NCBI GenBank assembly: GCA_963764685.1
Contig: CAVXTT010000020.1
Span: 384,422 to 448,421, forward strand
Direction: 5' to 3'
Length of the DNA stretch: 64,000 nucleotides
From: CAVXTT01 sp963764685
Lineage (GTDB): Bacteria > Bacteroidota > Ignavibacteria > Ignavibacteriales > Ignavibacteriaceae
Positions 29,354 to 39,894 of this stretch are shown piece by piece (the stretch's first letter is position 1; the number at the start of each line of letters is the position of its first letter). Under the pieces are notes generated by a model. That model saw only the letters and a program-made list of their open reading frames with translations, did no database searches and was not told the DNA's origin. The position numbers and the translations under genes were made by a program.

Positions 29354-29425
29354 ATGGATGATTTTTTGGGAGATATGAGTGATAATAATAGTTGGTCCCT
29401 GGACAGGCCTTTTGGGCGATTCTGA
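29354..29425 (+). CDS. Small ORF upstream of secA, possible leader peptide
   Basis: 23 codons, MDDFLGDMSDNNSWSLDRPF then GRF and TGA. GGAGGTG ends five bases before the ATG, the best Shine-Dalgarno match seen in this window. It lies 177 bases upstream of the secA ATG on the same strand. It has no signal peptide, so it is unlike SecM, and no known arrest motif is recognised. It may be a leader peptide, a gene remnant or a chance ORF. Confidence 0.35.
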   Translation: MDDFLGDMSDNNSWSLDRPFGRF

Positions 29426-29450
29426 TAGCAACCTATCCTTACATGTATCT

Positions 29451-29526
29451 ATCGCACCATCGAACTATCGTACTATCGAACCATCGCACCATCGCACCAT
29501 CGCACCATCGCACCAACGATCGTACC
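29451..29526. repeat. Octamer tandem array, ATCGCACC
   Basis: Eight consecutive 8-nt units run from 29451 to 29514 (ATCGCACC, ATCGAACT, ATCGTACT, ATCGAACC, then four exact ATCGCACC), plus a final ATCGTACC at 29519-29526. The reverse complement, GGTGCGAT, shares its GTGCG core with the array at 36911. Confidence 0.9.
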
Positions 29527-29601
29527 TTTTAATCTAAATTGCATTTATTAGTGCCTATAGTTAACTTTACTTTCTACAATACTTACGGAGTTGATCAATA
29601 A

Positions 29602-32600
29602 ATGTTGAATGTTATAAAGAAGATCTTCGGCGATAAACACGAGAAGGCAATAAGACCGTTATGGCCGATAGTTGAGGAAATAAAAGCAGAATATGAGAAA
29701 ATAAAGGAACTTACAGACGAACAATTAAAAGGGAAAACTCAGGAATTCAAAGAAAAATTACAGTCGGATACTGCAGAAATAAGAAAAAATATTGAAGATT
29801 TGAGAAGCAAGCTGCAATCCGATGAGGATTTTGACCGCCAGGCCGCCTATGATGATCTGGAAAAGCTTGAAGAGGACCTGAACCAGCAGTATGAGGCTAT
29901 TCTTGATGAGCTACTGCCTGAGGCATTTGCGGTAGTCAAGGAAACCTGCAAAAGACTAGTAGGTCAATCCTGGATGGTTGCAGGAAATAAAATTACCTGG
30001 GATATGGTTCCCTATGATGTTCAGCTAATGGGAGGAGTTGTTCTTCACCAGGGAAAAATTTCGGAAATGGCTACAGGAGAAGGAAAAACACTTGTTGCTA
30101 CTCTTCCTATTTATTTGAATGCGCTTACCGGACGAGGTGTCCACCTGGTGACTGTTAACGATTACCTTGCTCTACGCGACAGCGAGTGGATGGGTGAAAT
30201 TTATAAATTTCACGGTCTTACCGTTGGGTGTATCCTCAATACCATGAACCCCCAACAAAGAAAAGAAATTTATAATTATGATATTACTTACGGAACAAAT
30301 AATGAATTCGGTTTTGATTACCTGCGTGATAATATGGCAATCGATATGGAGGGACAGGGTTCAGCGAAAACATAATTATGCAATTGTGGATGAAGTTGAC
30401 TCCGTACTTATCGATGAAGCAAGAACTCCGCTTATTATTTCAGGTCCTGTTGATGTTGATGATCAAAATTCAATGAAATGAAACCTAAGGTAGAAAGATT
30501 GTACCGGGCGCAGACAGCACTTGTTGCAAAGATTGTCCAGGATGCTGAAAAGTTGCTTAATGAGCATGGAGAAAATGATGCGGAAGCCGGAGTTCTGTTA
30601 TTCAGGGCGCACAGAGGTCTGCCGAAAAATAACAAGCTTGCAAAGCTTCTTTCGGAACCGGCTTATAAGAAGCTGATGCAGGCGACCGAGATGGAATTCC
30701 TCCGTGAAAAAGGAAAGAATATGCATGTCATCGATGATGAATTATATTTCGTTATCGATGAGAAGAATAACACAATAGATCTTACTGAAAAGGGAAGAGA
30801 AGAACTTGCGAAAGGTTCAGCGGAATTGAAAAGGATTATTTTGTACTTCCTGATCTTGGAATGGAAATAAGCAAGTTTGAAAATGATGATACGATCTCAC
30901 CGGAAGAAAAATTAAAAAGAAAGGATGTACTTTACCATAATTATTCAGACAGCAGCGAAAGGATCCATACAATTCATCAGCTTCTGAAAGCTTATACATT
31001 ATTCGAAAAGGATGTTGAGTATGTAATTACCGAAGAGGGAAAAGTTGCAATAGTTGATGAGTTTACGGGACGTGTACTTCCGGGAAGAAGATATTCCGAC
31101 GGTCTGCACCAGGCAATTGAAGCAAAAGAGAATGTTAAGGTCGAAAGGGATACGCAGACACTTGCAACAATTACACTTCAGAATTATTTCAGGATGTATA
31201 ATAAGCTTGCCGGTATGACAGGTACTGCTGAAACTGAAGAGGGTGAATTCTTCCAGATATATAAACTTGAAGTTGTTGTTGTTCCTACCAATAAACCTAT
31301 GGTCAGGGATGATCAGGATGATGCCGTCTACCGTACACACACGAGAAAAATAAAATGCTGTAATTGAAAAAATTGAAGAGCTTAGAAAAGAAGGCAGACC
31401 TGTTCTTGTTGGTACTACTTCAGTTGAAGTTTCCGAAACCATAAGCAGGATGCTTAAAAGAAAAGAATCTTCACCATAATGTTTTAAATGCAAAACAGCA
31501 TCAGCGGGAAGCTGAAATTGTTGCACATGCCGGAGAAGTAGGTGCTGTTACAATTGCAACAAATATGGCAGGCCGCGGAACAGATATTAAGCTTGGAGCA
31601 GGTGTAATTGAAAAAGGAGGACTTATTTATTCTTGGAACTGAACGACACGAATCAAGAAGAATTGACAGACAGCTAAGAGGACGTTCCGGAAGACAGGGA
31701 GATCCCGGTATCAGTAAATTTTTCCTCTCTCTTGAAGATGATCTTATGCGTCTATTCGGAAGCGACAGGATATCTTCCGTAATGCAGAAAATGGGAATAA
31801 AGGAAGGTGAAGTTATTCAGCATCCGCTTATTACACGTTCGGTTGAAAGAGCACAGAAGAAAGTTGAAGAGAATAACTTCTCGATAAGAAAAAGACTTCT
31901 TGAATATGATGATACAATGAACTCAGCAGCGCGAGGTTATTTATACAAGAAGAGGAAGAGCACTGCAGGGTGACAGGCTTAAAATCGGAGATATTTGATA
32001 ATCTCGAAGAGATGGTAACCGAACTTGTTGATACACACTTTGATAATGTTGAAGCCGAACAGCTCAGGGATTCAATCAGGCAGAATCTTCTTGTTGAAAT
32101 TAAACTGGAACCGGAAGAATTTGAATCACTTGGCAAAGATGGGATCAAAAATAGAATTCTGGAAGCCGCAAAAGATTTCTATAATAAAAAAGAAGAAATG
32201 CTCAGTTCGGAACTGATGGCACGTCTTGAAAGATATGCTACACTAAGTGTAATCGATCATAAATGGAAAGAGCATCTCAGGGAAATGGATGACCTGAAGG
32301 AGGGTATCGGTTTAAGGGCTTACGGTCAGAAAGATCCTCTTGTTGAATATAAAGGAGAAGCATTTAAATTATTCGTCACGCTGCTTGAGGAAATAAGGAA
32401 TGAAGTGGTATCCTTTGCATTTAAATTCTTCCCGCAGGCACCTGAAGAAATTCAGGACAGAAGAAGAAGACCGGTTTCAGGCAGGATGATGGAAATCAAA
32501 ACAGAATACAACTAATATTGGTTTAACAGGTGCAAGACCGGGACAGGTATCTCCGCAGGTAGCCGGGAAAGCCCAGCCGGTACAGGTTGTTGATAAGGTC

Positions 32601-32663
32601 GGCAGAAATGAACCCTGTCCCTGCGGCAGCGGCAAAAAGTATAAAAATTGTCACGGTAAATAG
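29602..32663 (+). CDS. secA: Preprotein translocase ATPase SecA (many frameshifts)
   Basis: Motor of Sec export. Recognisable SecA segments run in order across all three frames: MATGEGKTLVATLP (Walker A), VTVNDYLALRDSEW, YGTNNEFGFDYLRDN, AIVDEVDSVLIDEARTPLI, DEFTGRVLPGRRYSDGLHQA, ATNMAGRGTDIKLG, RQLRGRSGRQGDPG and WKEHLREMDDLKEGI. The C-terminal zinc tail is CPCGSGKKYKNCHG. Breaks fall near 30358, 30470, 30838, 31345, 31458, 31615, 31926, 31990 and 32515. Most are at A, G or T runs, and residues on both sides are canonical. SecA is essential, so sequence error is the likely cause. About 1,020 residues if repaired. glnB follows 14 bases later. Confidence 0.9.
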
Positions 32664-32676
32664 AAAGAACCGGAGT

Positions 32677-33015
32677 ATGAAAAAAATTGAAGCTATTATC
32701 CGTCCCTTTAAATTAGACGAGGTTAAAGAAGCTTTGATTGAAGAGGGGATTAAAGGATTAACCATTACTGAAGTGCGCGGTTACGGGAGACAGAAGGGGC
32801 ATACTGAGACTTACCGCGGAAGCGAATACCGGATAGAATTTATACCAAAAATGAAAATTGAAGTTGTAGTTGAAGATAAGCAGGCTGAAAAAGTTATTGA
32901 TGCAATTCTCAGGACTGCAAAAACAGGACAGGTGGGGGATGGAAAGATCTTTATCTCCGATGTAAAAGAAGTAATAAGAATTCGTACCGAGGAATCGGGA
33001 AAGGAGGCCCTGTAG
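32677..33015 (+). CDS. glnB: Nitrogen regulatory protein P-II
   Basis: Small trimeric signal protein sensing 2-oxoglutarate, ATP and nitrogen status. 112 residues from ATG 32677 (MKKIEAIIRPFKLDEVKEAL). The T-loop RGYGRQKGHTETYRGSEY carries Tyr51, the uridylylation site. The C-terminal signature TGQVGDGKIF is at residues 83-92. No amtB lies next to it, which suggests the GlnB rather than GlnK role. glnE, a classical PII target, is upstream of secA on the opposite strand. Confidence 0.95.
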   Translation: MKKIEAIIRPFKLDEVKEALIEEGIKGLTITEVRGYGRQKGHTETYRGSEYRIEFIPKMKIEVVVEDKQAEKVIDAILRTAKTGQVGDGKIFISDVKEVIRIRTEESGKEAL

Positions 33016-33060
33016 CATAATTTACCTTTTAGTTCTTTTTATTCTTTTATAGTTTTTTTT

Positions 33061-35489
33061 ATGAGCCTAAAAACATTAAAATATCCGGTCTTATTTTTTA
33101 CTCTCGTATTATTTTCGGGATGCAGCATTTGGGGAGATTTCACCACTTACTTTAATCTCTATTACAACACTTCCAATATCTTCGACGAAGCAGAAGATCT
33201 GATCAAAGCACAGGAGCGTGATCTTTTCTCAAATGAGCCGGTGGTGGTGCCTCAGACAGTCACCCCGATGCTCACTAAAGTAATTGATAAAAGCTCTACT
33301 ATTCTACAGTTCCATTCCGAATCCGCATATGTAGATGAAGCTTTAATGATGCTCGGGAAATCATTTTACTATCAGAAAGCCTATCTTAAAGCCCTGAGGA
33401 AATTTTCAGAGCTGATAGCTACACAGCCGGAAAGCGAGTACGTTCTGGAATCCCGCCTCTGGATTGCCAAAACACAGATGAAGCTGAAGAATTATGATGA
33501 GGCATTGTCCCTGCTTGAATCTGTAAAAGCAGAAGCCCTGGAAAAAGAGGAAGATGAGTTTATAAAGGAAGCCTTTATTGAAGAAGTTGTTTATAAGATA
33601 CAGACAAAAAAGCTTGATGAGGCGATCAAACTTTGTGATGAATTCCTGGCAGTTTCAGATGATGCAGAGATAAACGCAGATGTATCTTTTGAACTTGGCA
33701 AACTGCACAAAATGACGGGCAATAATGAGGGAGCTATAACTGCGTATAAAAAAGTGTATGATTATGCCCCATCCTATGATCTTGATTATAAGGCAAATAT
33801 CGAACTCGGCAGAGTACTAAGGGATGCAGGCAGGACAGCAGAGGCACTTGATCTGTTCCTTGATATGAAATCGGAATATAAATACAGTAATTATTATGAT
33901 GAAATAGATCTTGAAAGGGGGATTACCCTTAAATGAGCTTAACCGTCCCGAAGAAGCAATCGAAGTACTGACAGATGTTGATACCGCTTATGCCACCTCA
34001 CTTAACTCCGGCATTGCGCGTCTAAAAATAGGTGAGATATATGAGAAAAAAATATTGAACTTCGACAGCGCTGGAGTCTATTATCAAAAAGCTTCAACTT
34101 CACAGGCTCCTCCTGAATATGTTATCCTGTCAGCCTCAAAGAATAAGCTTTTTACAAAATATAAAACACTTGCTTCAACTTTAGTTGAAAATAAAAAGCA
34201 GTTGAACTATGTGGAAAATCCGGAATCGTTTACTAAGGATTCTCTTGATTATGCCGTCAAAGTCGCAGAGCTGAAAAAAGAAGAGGATGTATCATTTCTC
34301 TTTTTTGTCCCCGAGGATATTGATACTTCCCGGACAAAGCTCGACTCGCTTACGATGCTGCAGAAACTGGATACTCTTGGTGTATTAAAGAAATTTGATT
34401 CGGTTTATGTAAAGACACAGCTCGACTCTGCTTGAAATGACAGGGATCCTTGATTCCATAAAGTTTGCGGAAAATGAGCGCAAAATAAATGAACAACGTC
34501 AGCAGCAGCAGCAAAAACAGCAGACTGAAACAGGCGGAGAACCCCGCGGACAGGATACCTCTGCATTAAGTAAGCTGGTTGCGCCTGTAAAAAGTAATCT
34601 CCCGGCCGACTCTTTGAAAAAACTTCTTGCCGGAAATAAATTCGATCTGGGTAATCTTTTCTTTACAGAACTGAATATTCCCGATTCCGCTTATTATTAT
34701 TATAAAGATGTTCTTGATAATCATCCGGATTCCCGTTTTGAAGGACAAACACTATATGCCATTGGAAGTTATTACCTGGTTAAGGGGGATACCGTTAAAG
34801 CGGATAGTCTATTTAATGTCGTTTATGATAATTATAAAACAGAAAACATTGTGAATGCTGCCGCAACCCGGCTGGGCAAACCTCTAATTAATTTGAAGTA
34901 CGATCCTGCAGAAGAACTATATGCAGATGCAGAGCAGGTAATGCTGAAGGAGGAGTATGATTCTTCTCTCGTTAAATTCTATAATATATTCGTAACATAT
35001 CCGCAGTCATCGCTTGCCCCGAAAGCTTTGTATGCGGGCGGCTGGATATTGGAGAATGAGTTAAAGCTTCCTGATTCGGCTGCAGTATTTTACGACTCAA
35101 TAGTCGTAAAATATCCACTGTCGGAATATGCCTCTGCAATACTGCCGAAGCTGAATATGTATAAACAGGAGAAGGACAGAATAAAAAGAGAACTGGAAGA
35201 TTCGCTTGCTTTGATCCAGCAGGAGAAAGAAGGAATTGATACCACAGGGCAAAAGATATCTCCGAATCTGCAGGGCGCTGATACGACGGGTGTTATTTCC
35301 GGTGACTCATTAAAAACAGGTGAAGAGGGAAATGAATTTGAGAACCCTGACGAGTCAGCTGATTCGCTTAAACTTCTCCAGGAAACAATTATTGATTCAC
35401 TCCAGGGGGAGGAGCGCAGAGGATTTGATTCAACGGGAACATTTAATCCGCCAGCCGATACCCTGAAGCGCGGCAGGCCTCCCCGTTAG
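33061..35489 (+). CDS. TPR-repeat lipoprotein, possible SprE/PorW-like T9SS factor (frameshifted)
   Basis: About 809 residues once two single-base indels are repaired, near 33922 (A-run) and near 34430. It has a signal peptide with lipobox FSGC, then FTTYFNLYYNTSNIFDEAEDL. About ten tetratricopeptide-like units follow (for example ALMMLGKSFYYQKAYLKAL and YALGSYYL-like segments). A low-complexity region QQQQQKQQ lies near 34505 and the C-terminus is acidic. Large TPR lipoproteins with a similar YFN-YYN opening occur in T9SS-bearing Bacteroidota (SprE/PorW), and T9SS clients are encoded in this window. That assignment is inference; a generic cell-envelope TPR protein is the alternative. Confidence 0.75.
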
Positions 35490-35501
35490 TTTTATGCACA
35501 G

Positions 35502-36290
35502 ATGAAAGTAACCCAGTTTCCGCAACTTGAAATAGCTGTCTCCTTTGAAAAGTTAATTACCGGGGCGGCAAAGTATAAGTTCAGATCCACAGCGCTTTAT
35601 ATTATCTCAATTTTTTATTTCAGTGTGCCTGGTCTGCAGATCCCTGTGCTTGAATATAACAGCTTCAGATTTACTTCCCTGATGGAGCAGAGGGCACTGG
35701 AGAATTACTTAATATTTTATCCTTCACAGTCCTGGATCAGTATTTCTGATGTCAATCCCGCATTGCTCCGTGCGGTGATCTGTATGGAAGACGGCAGTTT
35801 TTTTAAACATAAGGGCATCGACTGGAAGGAATTAAATACTTCACTCAGGGTAAATAAGAGAAGGGGGCGCACAGTCAGAGGCGGAAGTACAATCACGATG
35901 CAGACGGCAAAGAATCTTTATCTTACTACCAATAAAAGTTTACTCAGAAAAACTAAAGAGTTTATCATCGCATTCAGGATGGAAAAAGAGCTTTCAAAGA
36001 AAGCAATATTCGAAAATTATCTTAATGCCGTTGAGTGGGGAGAGGGTGTCTTCGGAATTAAACGTGCGGCTGATAACTATTTCGGGAAACATCCTTCGGA
36101 ATTGAACAGCTCAGAATCAGCAAGGCTCGCAGCCGTAATACCTTCTCCTCTTAAACATTCACCGGATATAAATACCGGTTATGTATTAAGACGATCCTCA
36201 ATTATCAGGGGAAGAATGTATGATGTGATATTATTCCCGGAAGAAAAAAATGAAAAGAAAAGAAGCAATAGAACTAATCGAAGAAGGTGA
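35502..36290 (+). CDS. mtgA: Monofunctional peptidoglycan glycosyltransferase (GT51)
   Basis: 262 residues. One N-terminal membrane anchor (about residues 29-48) precedes a GT51 domain. The catalytic motif is MEDGSFFKHKGID with Glu96, followed by GGSTITMQTAKNLYL, the second conserved block, and YLNAVEWGEGVFGIKRAA and LAAVIPSP. No transpeptidase domain follows, so it only polymerises glycan strands from lipid II. The 3' end overlaps the next gene by 41 bases in another frame. Confidence 0.92.
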   Translation: MKVTQFPQLEIAVSFEKLITGAAKYKFRSTALYIISIFYFSVPGLQIPVLEYNSFRFTSLMEQRALENYLIFYPSQSWISISDVNPALLRAVICMEDGSFFKHKGIDWKELNTSLRVNKRRGRTVRGGSTITMQTAKNLYLTTNKSLLRKTKEFIIAFRMEKELSKKAIFENYLNAVEWGEGVFGIKRAADNYFGKHPSELNSSESARLAAVIPSPLKHSPDINTGYVLRRSSIIRGRMYDVILFPEEKNEKKRSNRTNRRR

Positions 36291-36906
36291 AAATCAAAGC
36301 GTAGAATTTAAGAGACAGTTTACTTCACCTGAAAAGATAGCCCGGGAGATGATGGCTTTTGCCAATACAAGGGGAGGATATATTTTCTTTGGTGTCGATG
36401 ATAATAAGGAAATAATCGGAGTGGCAAGTGAAAAGGGGGAAGCTGAACTTATCAAAGAAGCCGCAGAGCAGTATTGTGAACCTCCCTTAAAATATGATAT
36501 ACACTTCCTGGATATATTCGGGAAGGAAGTTGTTATAGCAGATATTCCTGAATCAGACAATAAACCCCACCGCCTTCAGGATTACAGCAAGGAATTCGAT
36601 ATTACCAATGCGGTTGTAACCATACGGGTAAATGATAAAAGCATGCAGGCGAGCAAGGAGATGGTCAGGATACTGAAGGCTAAATCGGAAGACCTGAGAT
36701 TAAGAAAATATTCTATAGGCCCTGTTGAGCGGATGGTTTTTGATTATATCGAAAGAAACGGGAGCATATCTGTCAAAGAATTAAGCAGTGCTGCAAATAT
36801 TTCCGACAGGAGGGCATCCCGCACATTAGTTAAGCTTATCAGGGCAAATCTCCTGATGATCCATACTAAAGATAACGGGGATGAATTTTTTACTTCAATC
36901 GCTTAA
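36250..36906 (+). CDS. AlbA_2/Schlafen-type ATP-binding domain protein with C-terminal winged helix
   Basis: 218 residues. Residues 1-110 form an AlbA_2 domain: ENQSVEFKRQF and MAFANTRGGYIFFGVDD are the family blocks, with GVASEKGEAELI after them. Residues about 155-215 read as a winged helix (VFDYIERNGSISVKELSSAA, then ISDRRASRTLVKLIRANLL). This combination is usual for putative transcriptional regulators. The target is unknown. The ATG lies 41 bases inside the transglycosylase gene. A short octamer array follows the stop. Confidence 0.85.
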   Translation: MKRKEAIELIEEGENQSVEFKRQFTSPEKIAREMMAFANTRGGYIFFGVDDNKEIIGVASEKGEAELIKEAAEQYCEPPLKYDIHFLDIFGKEVVIADIPESDNKPHRLQDYSKEFDITNAVVTIRVNDKSMQASKEMVRILKAKSEDLRLRKYSIGPVERMVFDYIERNGSISVKELSSAANISDRRASRTLVKLIRANLLMIHTKDNGDEFFTSIA

Positions 36907-36910
36907 GTTT

Positions 36911-36948
36911 GTGCGGAGGTGCGGACGTGCGGTCGTGCGCGTGCGAAG
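36911..36948. repeat. Octamer tandem array, GTGCGGNN
   Basis: Five units: GTGCGGAG, GTGCGGAC, GTGCGGTC, GTGCGC (two bases short) and GTGCGAAG, directly after the AlbA_2 gene stop. The GTGCG core is shared in reverse complement with the octamer array at 29451-29526. Confidence 0.75.
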
Positions 36949-36978
36949 TCAGGAAAGTACTGTAGGATGGTCATTAAG

Positions 36979-37512
36979 TTACTTCCTATGGTCAAAGATT
37001 TTTCTCAGCTCAAAGATTGCGATACCGTAGGCTACTGAAACATTTAATGACTGTTTTATTCCGTATTGTGGTATCTCAATTGAAAAATCACACACATCAA
37101 GCAGTTCCTGTGAAACACCGCTTATCTCATTGCCGACAATTAAGCAGAGGGGGAAATTATAATTACTTCCAGCATAATAAACTTTGCTTTCAGTAGTTAG
37201 CTCCAGCGCGCAGATCTTAACTCCTTCAGATTTCAACTTTGTAATTACTTCTGCAGGATCTTTTACATATTCCCAATTAACACTTTCGGTGGACCCCAGT
37301 GCCGTCTTAAGAATTTCTTTTTTAGGAGGGTGGGGTGTATAGCCGCATAGATAAAGCTTTTCAATCATTGCACCGTCTGAAGTCCTGAAAATTGAGCCGA
37401 CATTATAGGTGCTTCTTATGCTGTTCAGCAGGACATAGACAGGTAATTTTCTAACTGTATGAAGTTCTTCGAGGGTACTTCGTTTTATATCATCGTGGGC
37501 AAGTTTTTTCAT
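36979..37512 (-). CDS. RNA 2'-O-methyltransferase, SpoU/TrmH family
   Basis: 177-residue SPOUT enzyme. Motif 1 is SIRSTYNVGSIFRTSDG with the conserved Asn/Arg, motif 2 is LIVGNEISGVS, and motif 3 is IPQYGIKQSLNVSVAYG, forming the trefoil-knot SAM site. It lacks the N-terminal substrate-binding domain of RlmB and is the short TrmH-like type. The RNA target, probably tRNA or rRNA, cannot be deduced. Its ATG overlaps the rlmN stop by one base. Confidence 0.9.
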   Translation of the reverse strand: MKKLAHDDIKRSTLEELHTVRKLPVYVLLNSIRSTYNVGSIFRTSDGAMIEKLYLCGYTPHPPKKEILKTALGSTESVNWEYVKDPAEVITKLKSEGVKICALELTTESKVYYAGSNYNFPLCLIVGNEISGVSQELLDVCDFSIEIPQYGIKQSLNVSVAYGIAIFELRKIFDHRK

Positions 37513-38580
37513 TAGTTCTGAAATGCAAGCTGTCCGCAGGCGGCGGCAATATCATCTCCCTGGGTAAATCGAATGGTAACTGTTACATTTCTTTGCATAA
37601 GCTCTTCTGCAAATTCAGCTATCCTGCTTTTGGATGAGCTTTCCAGTGCAGCTGAAATGCCGTCGGGATTCATATGCCTTAATGAATTAAACGGGATAAG
37701 ATTTACTTTCGATGGGATTTCATTGCATAACCTGGCGAGTGCTTTAATGTCTTCATTCCTGTCGTTCAGGCCCTTCAGCATAACATATTCGAATGTAATC
37801 CGTGTGCCGGTAATCTTGTTGTAATATTTTACTGCTTCAATATTTTCTTCAAGGGAGTACTTATTATTTACAGGCATTATATATGACCTGGTATCTTCAA
37901 AACAGGAATGAAGGGACAAGGCGAGTCTTAACCTTTAATCCGGTGTTTGCAAGTTCAATTATCTTTGGGGCAATACCGGCTGTTGACACTGTGATTTTCT
38001 TGAGACTGATTCCGGTTGAAAGTTCAGATGCAAATATCTCAAGTGACTTTACTGTATTTTTATAATTAAGCAGCGGTTCCCCCATACCCATATATACGAT
38101 GTTGGTTATGCTCCCTTTACCCCAGTCCCTGCTGGCAAAAAGATACTGATCGAATATTTCTCCCGCAGTAAGATTCTTTTTATAACCCATGAGTCCGGTG
38201 GCGCAGAATTTACAATCGAGAGGACATCCTACCTGGGTGGATATGCACAGCGTAGTTCTTTTAGGATCGGGTATAATAACAGATTCAATTCTGTTCCCTT
38301 CACGGGTGGTAAATATAAATTTCTTGGTGTGGGTAAGGGGAGAAACTGAAACATCCGCAGTCCCCAGTGTGATAAGTTCACATTCTTCCTTCAATGCAGA
38401 TCTCAACGCTTTAGGCACATTCTGCATATCATTGAAATCTGTTATAAGATGATTATACATCCAGTTGAATATCTGATCCGCCCTGAATCTCTGCTCCCCC
38501 CGTTCAGTCATAAAATTCTGCAGTTCACTGAAAGTATATCCCTTTATAGGAATTTTGTTATTTCCGGAACTACCTTCCAA
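37512..38580 (-). CDS. rlmN: 23S rRNA/tRNA adenine-C2 methyltransferase RlmN (frameshifted)
   Basis: Radical SAM enzyme methylating A2503 of 23S rRNA and A37 of some tRNAs. The cluster motif CxxxCxxC is at residues 119, 123 and 126 (VGCPLDCKFCATG). GMGEPLLNY is the SAM-binding GGE-type strand. The N-terminal helical domain includes RADQIFNWMY. The frame breaks once near 37908, and the next frame carries LSLHSCFEDTR and the C-terminal catalytic Cys in AAACGQLA. One base restores a protein of about 355 residues. It is upstream of and coupled to the trmH-like gene. Confidence 0.92.
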
Positions 38581-38751
38581 CTGTCATATCCGGTAATTTG
38601 ATATTTATTTTATTATGATAATATACTGAATATGTTATTCTAACAAAATTAAAATTTGACTAAATATTGTTTTTCGTTGATAGGTAAGGTATTATATCAT
38701 ATTTTTATTTCACAAATGATCATAATTATAATATAGCAAAGGGAATACACA

Positions 38752-39894
38752 ATGAATTTTGATTTAACCGAAGATCAAAAAATGATACAGGAGAGTGCAA
38801 GAGAGTTCGCAAGGGAAGAAATTGCTCCTTCTGCCGTTCAGAGGGACATTTTAGCTGAATTCCCTACAGAAATTATTAAAAAATTAGGCGAATTAGGCTT
38901 TTTAGGGATGATGGTACCTCCTGAACTAGGCGGTGCGGGACTCGATACCCTTAGCTATGTACTTGCTCTTATAGAGATCTCTAAGATAGATGCTTCGGTA
39001 GGGGTTATTATGTCGGTTAACAATTCCCTCGTCTGTTTCGGGTTGGAGAAATACGCCAGTGATTTCATTAAGGAGAAATACCTTATTCCTCTTGCAAAAG
39101 GGGAAAAACTCGGCGCTTTTGCATTATCCGAACCAGAAGCTGGAAGCGATGCCACAAAGCAAAGAACAACTGCTGACCGGCAGGGTGATTTTTATGTATT
39201 GAACGGGATGAAAAACTGGATAACTAACGGCATCAGCGCAGACAATTACCTGGTTATGGCAACAACCGACAAGGAAAAAGGGCATCACGGGATATCTACT
39301 ATTTTAGTCGAGAAGGGGACACCGGGATTCGGACACGGAAAGAAAGAAGATAAGCTTGGCATCAGGAGCTCCGATACCTGCTCACTGACATTTGAAAATT
39401 GTAAAGTACCTGTCGAAAACCTTGTTTGGGAGGAAGGCAAAGGATTTAACTTTGCAATGAATACACTTAACGGCGGAAGAATAGGTATTGCTGCCCAGGC
39501 AATTGGTATTGCAGAAGCTGCATTTGAAGCTGCACTTAAATATTCTAAGGAAAGAAAGGCATTTGGTTCCACTATTTCAAACTTTCAGGCTATACAGTTC
39601 AAGCTTGCGGATATGGCTGTTAAACTAGAGACTTCAAAGCTCCTCACCTACAGGGCAGCAGCATTAAAGGATGCAGGACAAAAGTATTATAAGGAAGCTG
39701 CTATGGCTAAGCTGTATGCCTCTAAAATAGCAGTGGAATGTGCACTTGAAGCAATCCAGGTACACGGGGGTTATGGATATGTCAGAGAATATCTTGTTGA
39801 GAGATATCTGCGTGATGCCAAAATTACTGAAATATATGAAGGCACATCAGAGATCCAGAAGGTGGTAATCGCCAGAGCACTTATTGATGCATAA
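38752..39894 (+). CDS. Acyl-CoA dehydrogenase
   Basis: FAD-dependent acyl-CoA dehydrogenase, 380 residues. It has the start FDLTEDQKMIQESAREFA, the FAD/substrate signatures FALSEPEAGSDA and WITNG, RKAFGSTISNFQAIQFKLAD and IQVHGGYGYVREY. The catalytic Glu is in IYEGTSEIQ near residue 363. The sequence resembles short-chain/butyryl-type enzymes. No electron-transfer flavoprotein genes are next to it. A long AT-rich region of 170 bases precedes it and probably holds the promoter. It overlaps the following gene by one base. Confidence 0.95.
   Translation: MNFDLTEDQKMIQESAREFAREEIAPSAVQRDILAEFPTEIIKKLGELGFLGMMVPPELGGAGLDTLSYVLALIEISKIDASVGVIMSVNNSLVCFGLEKYASDFIKEKYLIPLAKGEKLGAFALSEPEAGSDATKQRTTADRQGDFYVLNGMKNWITNGISADNYLVMATTDKEKGHHGISTILVEKGTPGFGHGKKEDKLGIRSSDTCSLTFENCKVPVENLVWEEGKGFNFAMNTLNGGRIGIAAQAIGIAEAAFEAALKYSKERKAFGSTISNFQAIQFKLADMAVKLETSKLLTYRAAALKDAGQKYYKEAAMAKLYASKIAVECALEAIQVHGGYGYVREYLVERYLRDAKITEIYEGTSEIQKVVIARALIDA

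Noticed and set aside
29451..29526. Octamer array as a CRISPR or recombination site
   Set aside because: The unit is only 8 nt with no spacers or partner gene; it is a simple tandem repeat.
29602..32663. Programmed frameshifting in secA
   Set aside because: There are many breaks in both directions at ordinary homopolymers, with no consistent slippery site plus structure. Sequence error explains them better.
38656..38695. TTGACT and TATTAT upstream of the acyl-CoA dehydrogenase as a sigma-70 promoter
   Set aside because: The spacing between the two hexamers is 28 bases, far beyond the 16-19 expected.
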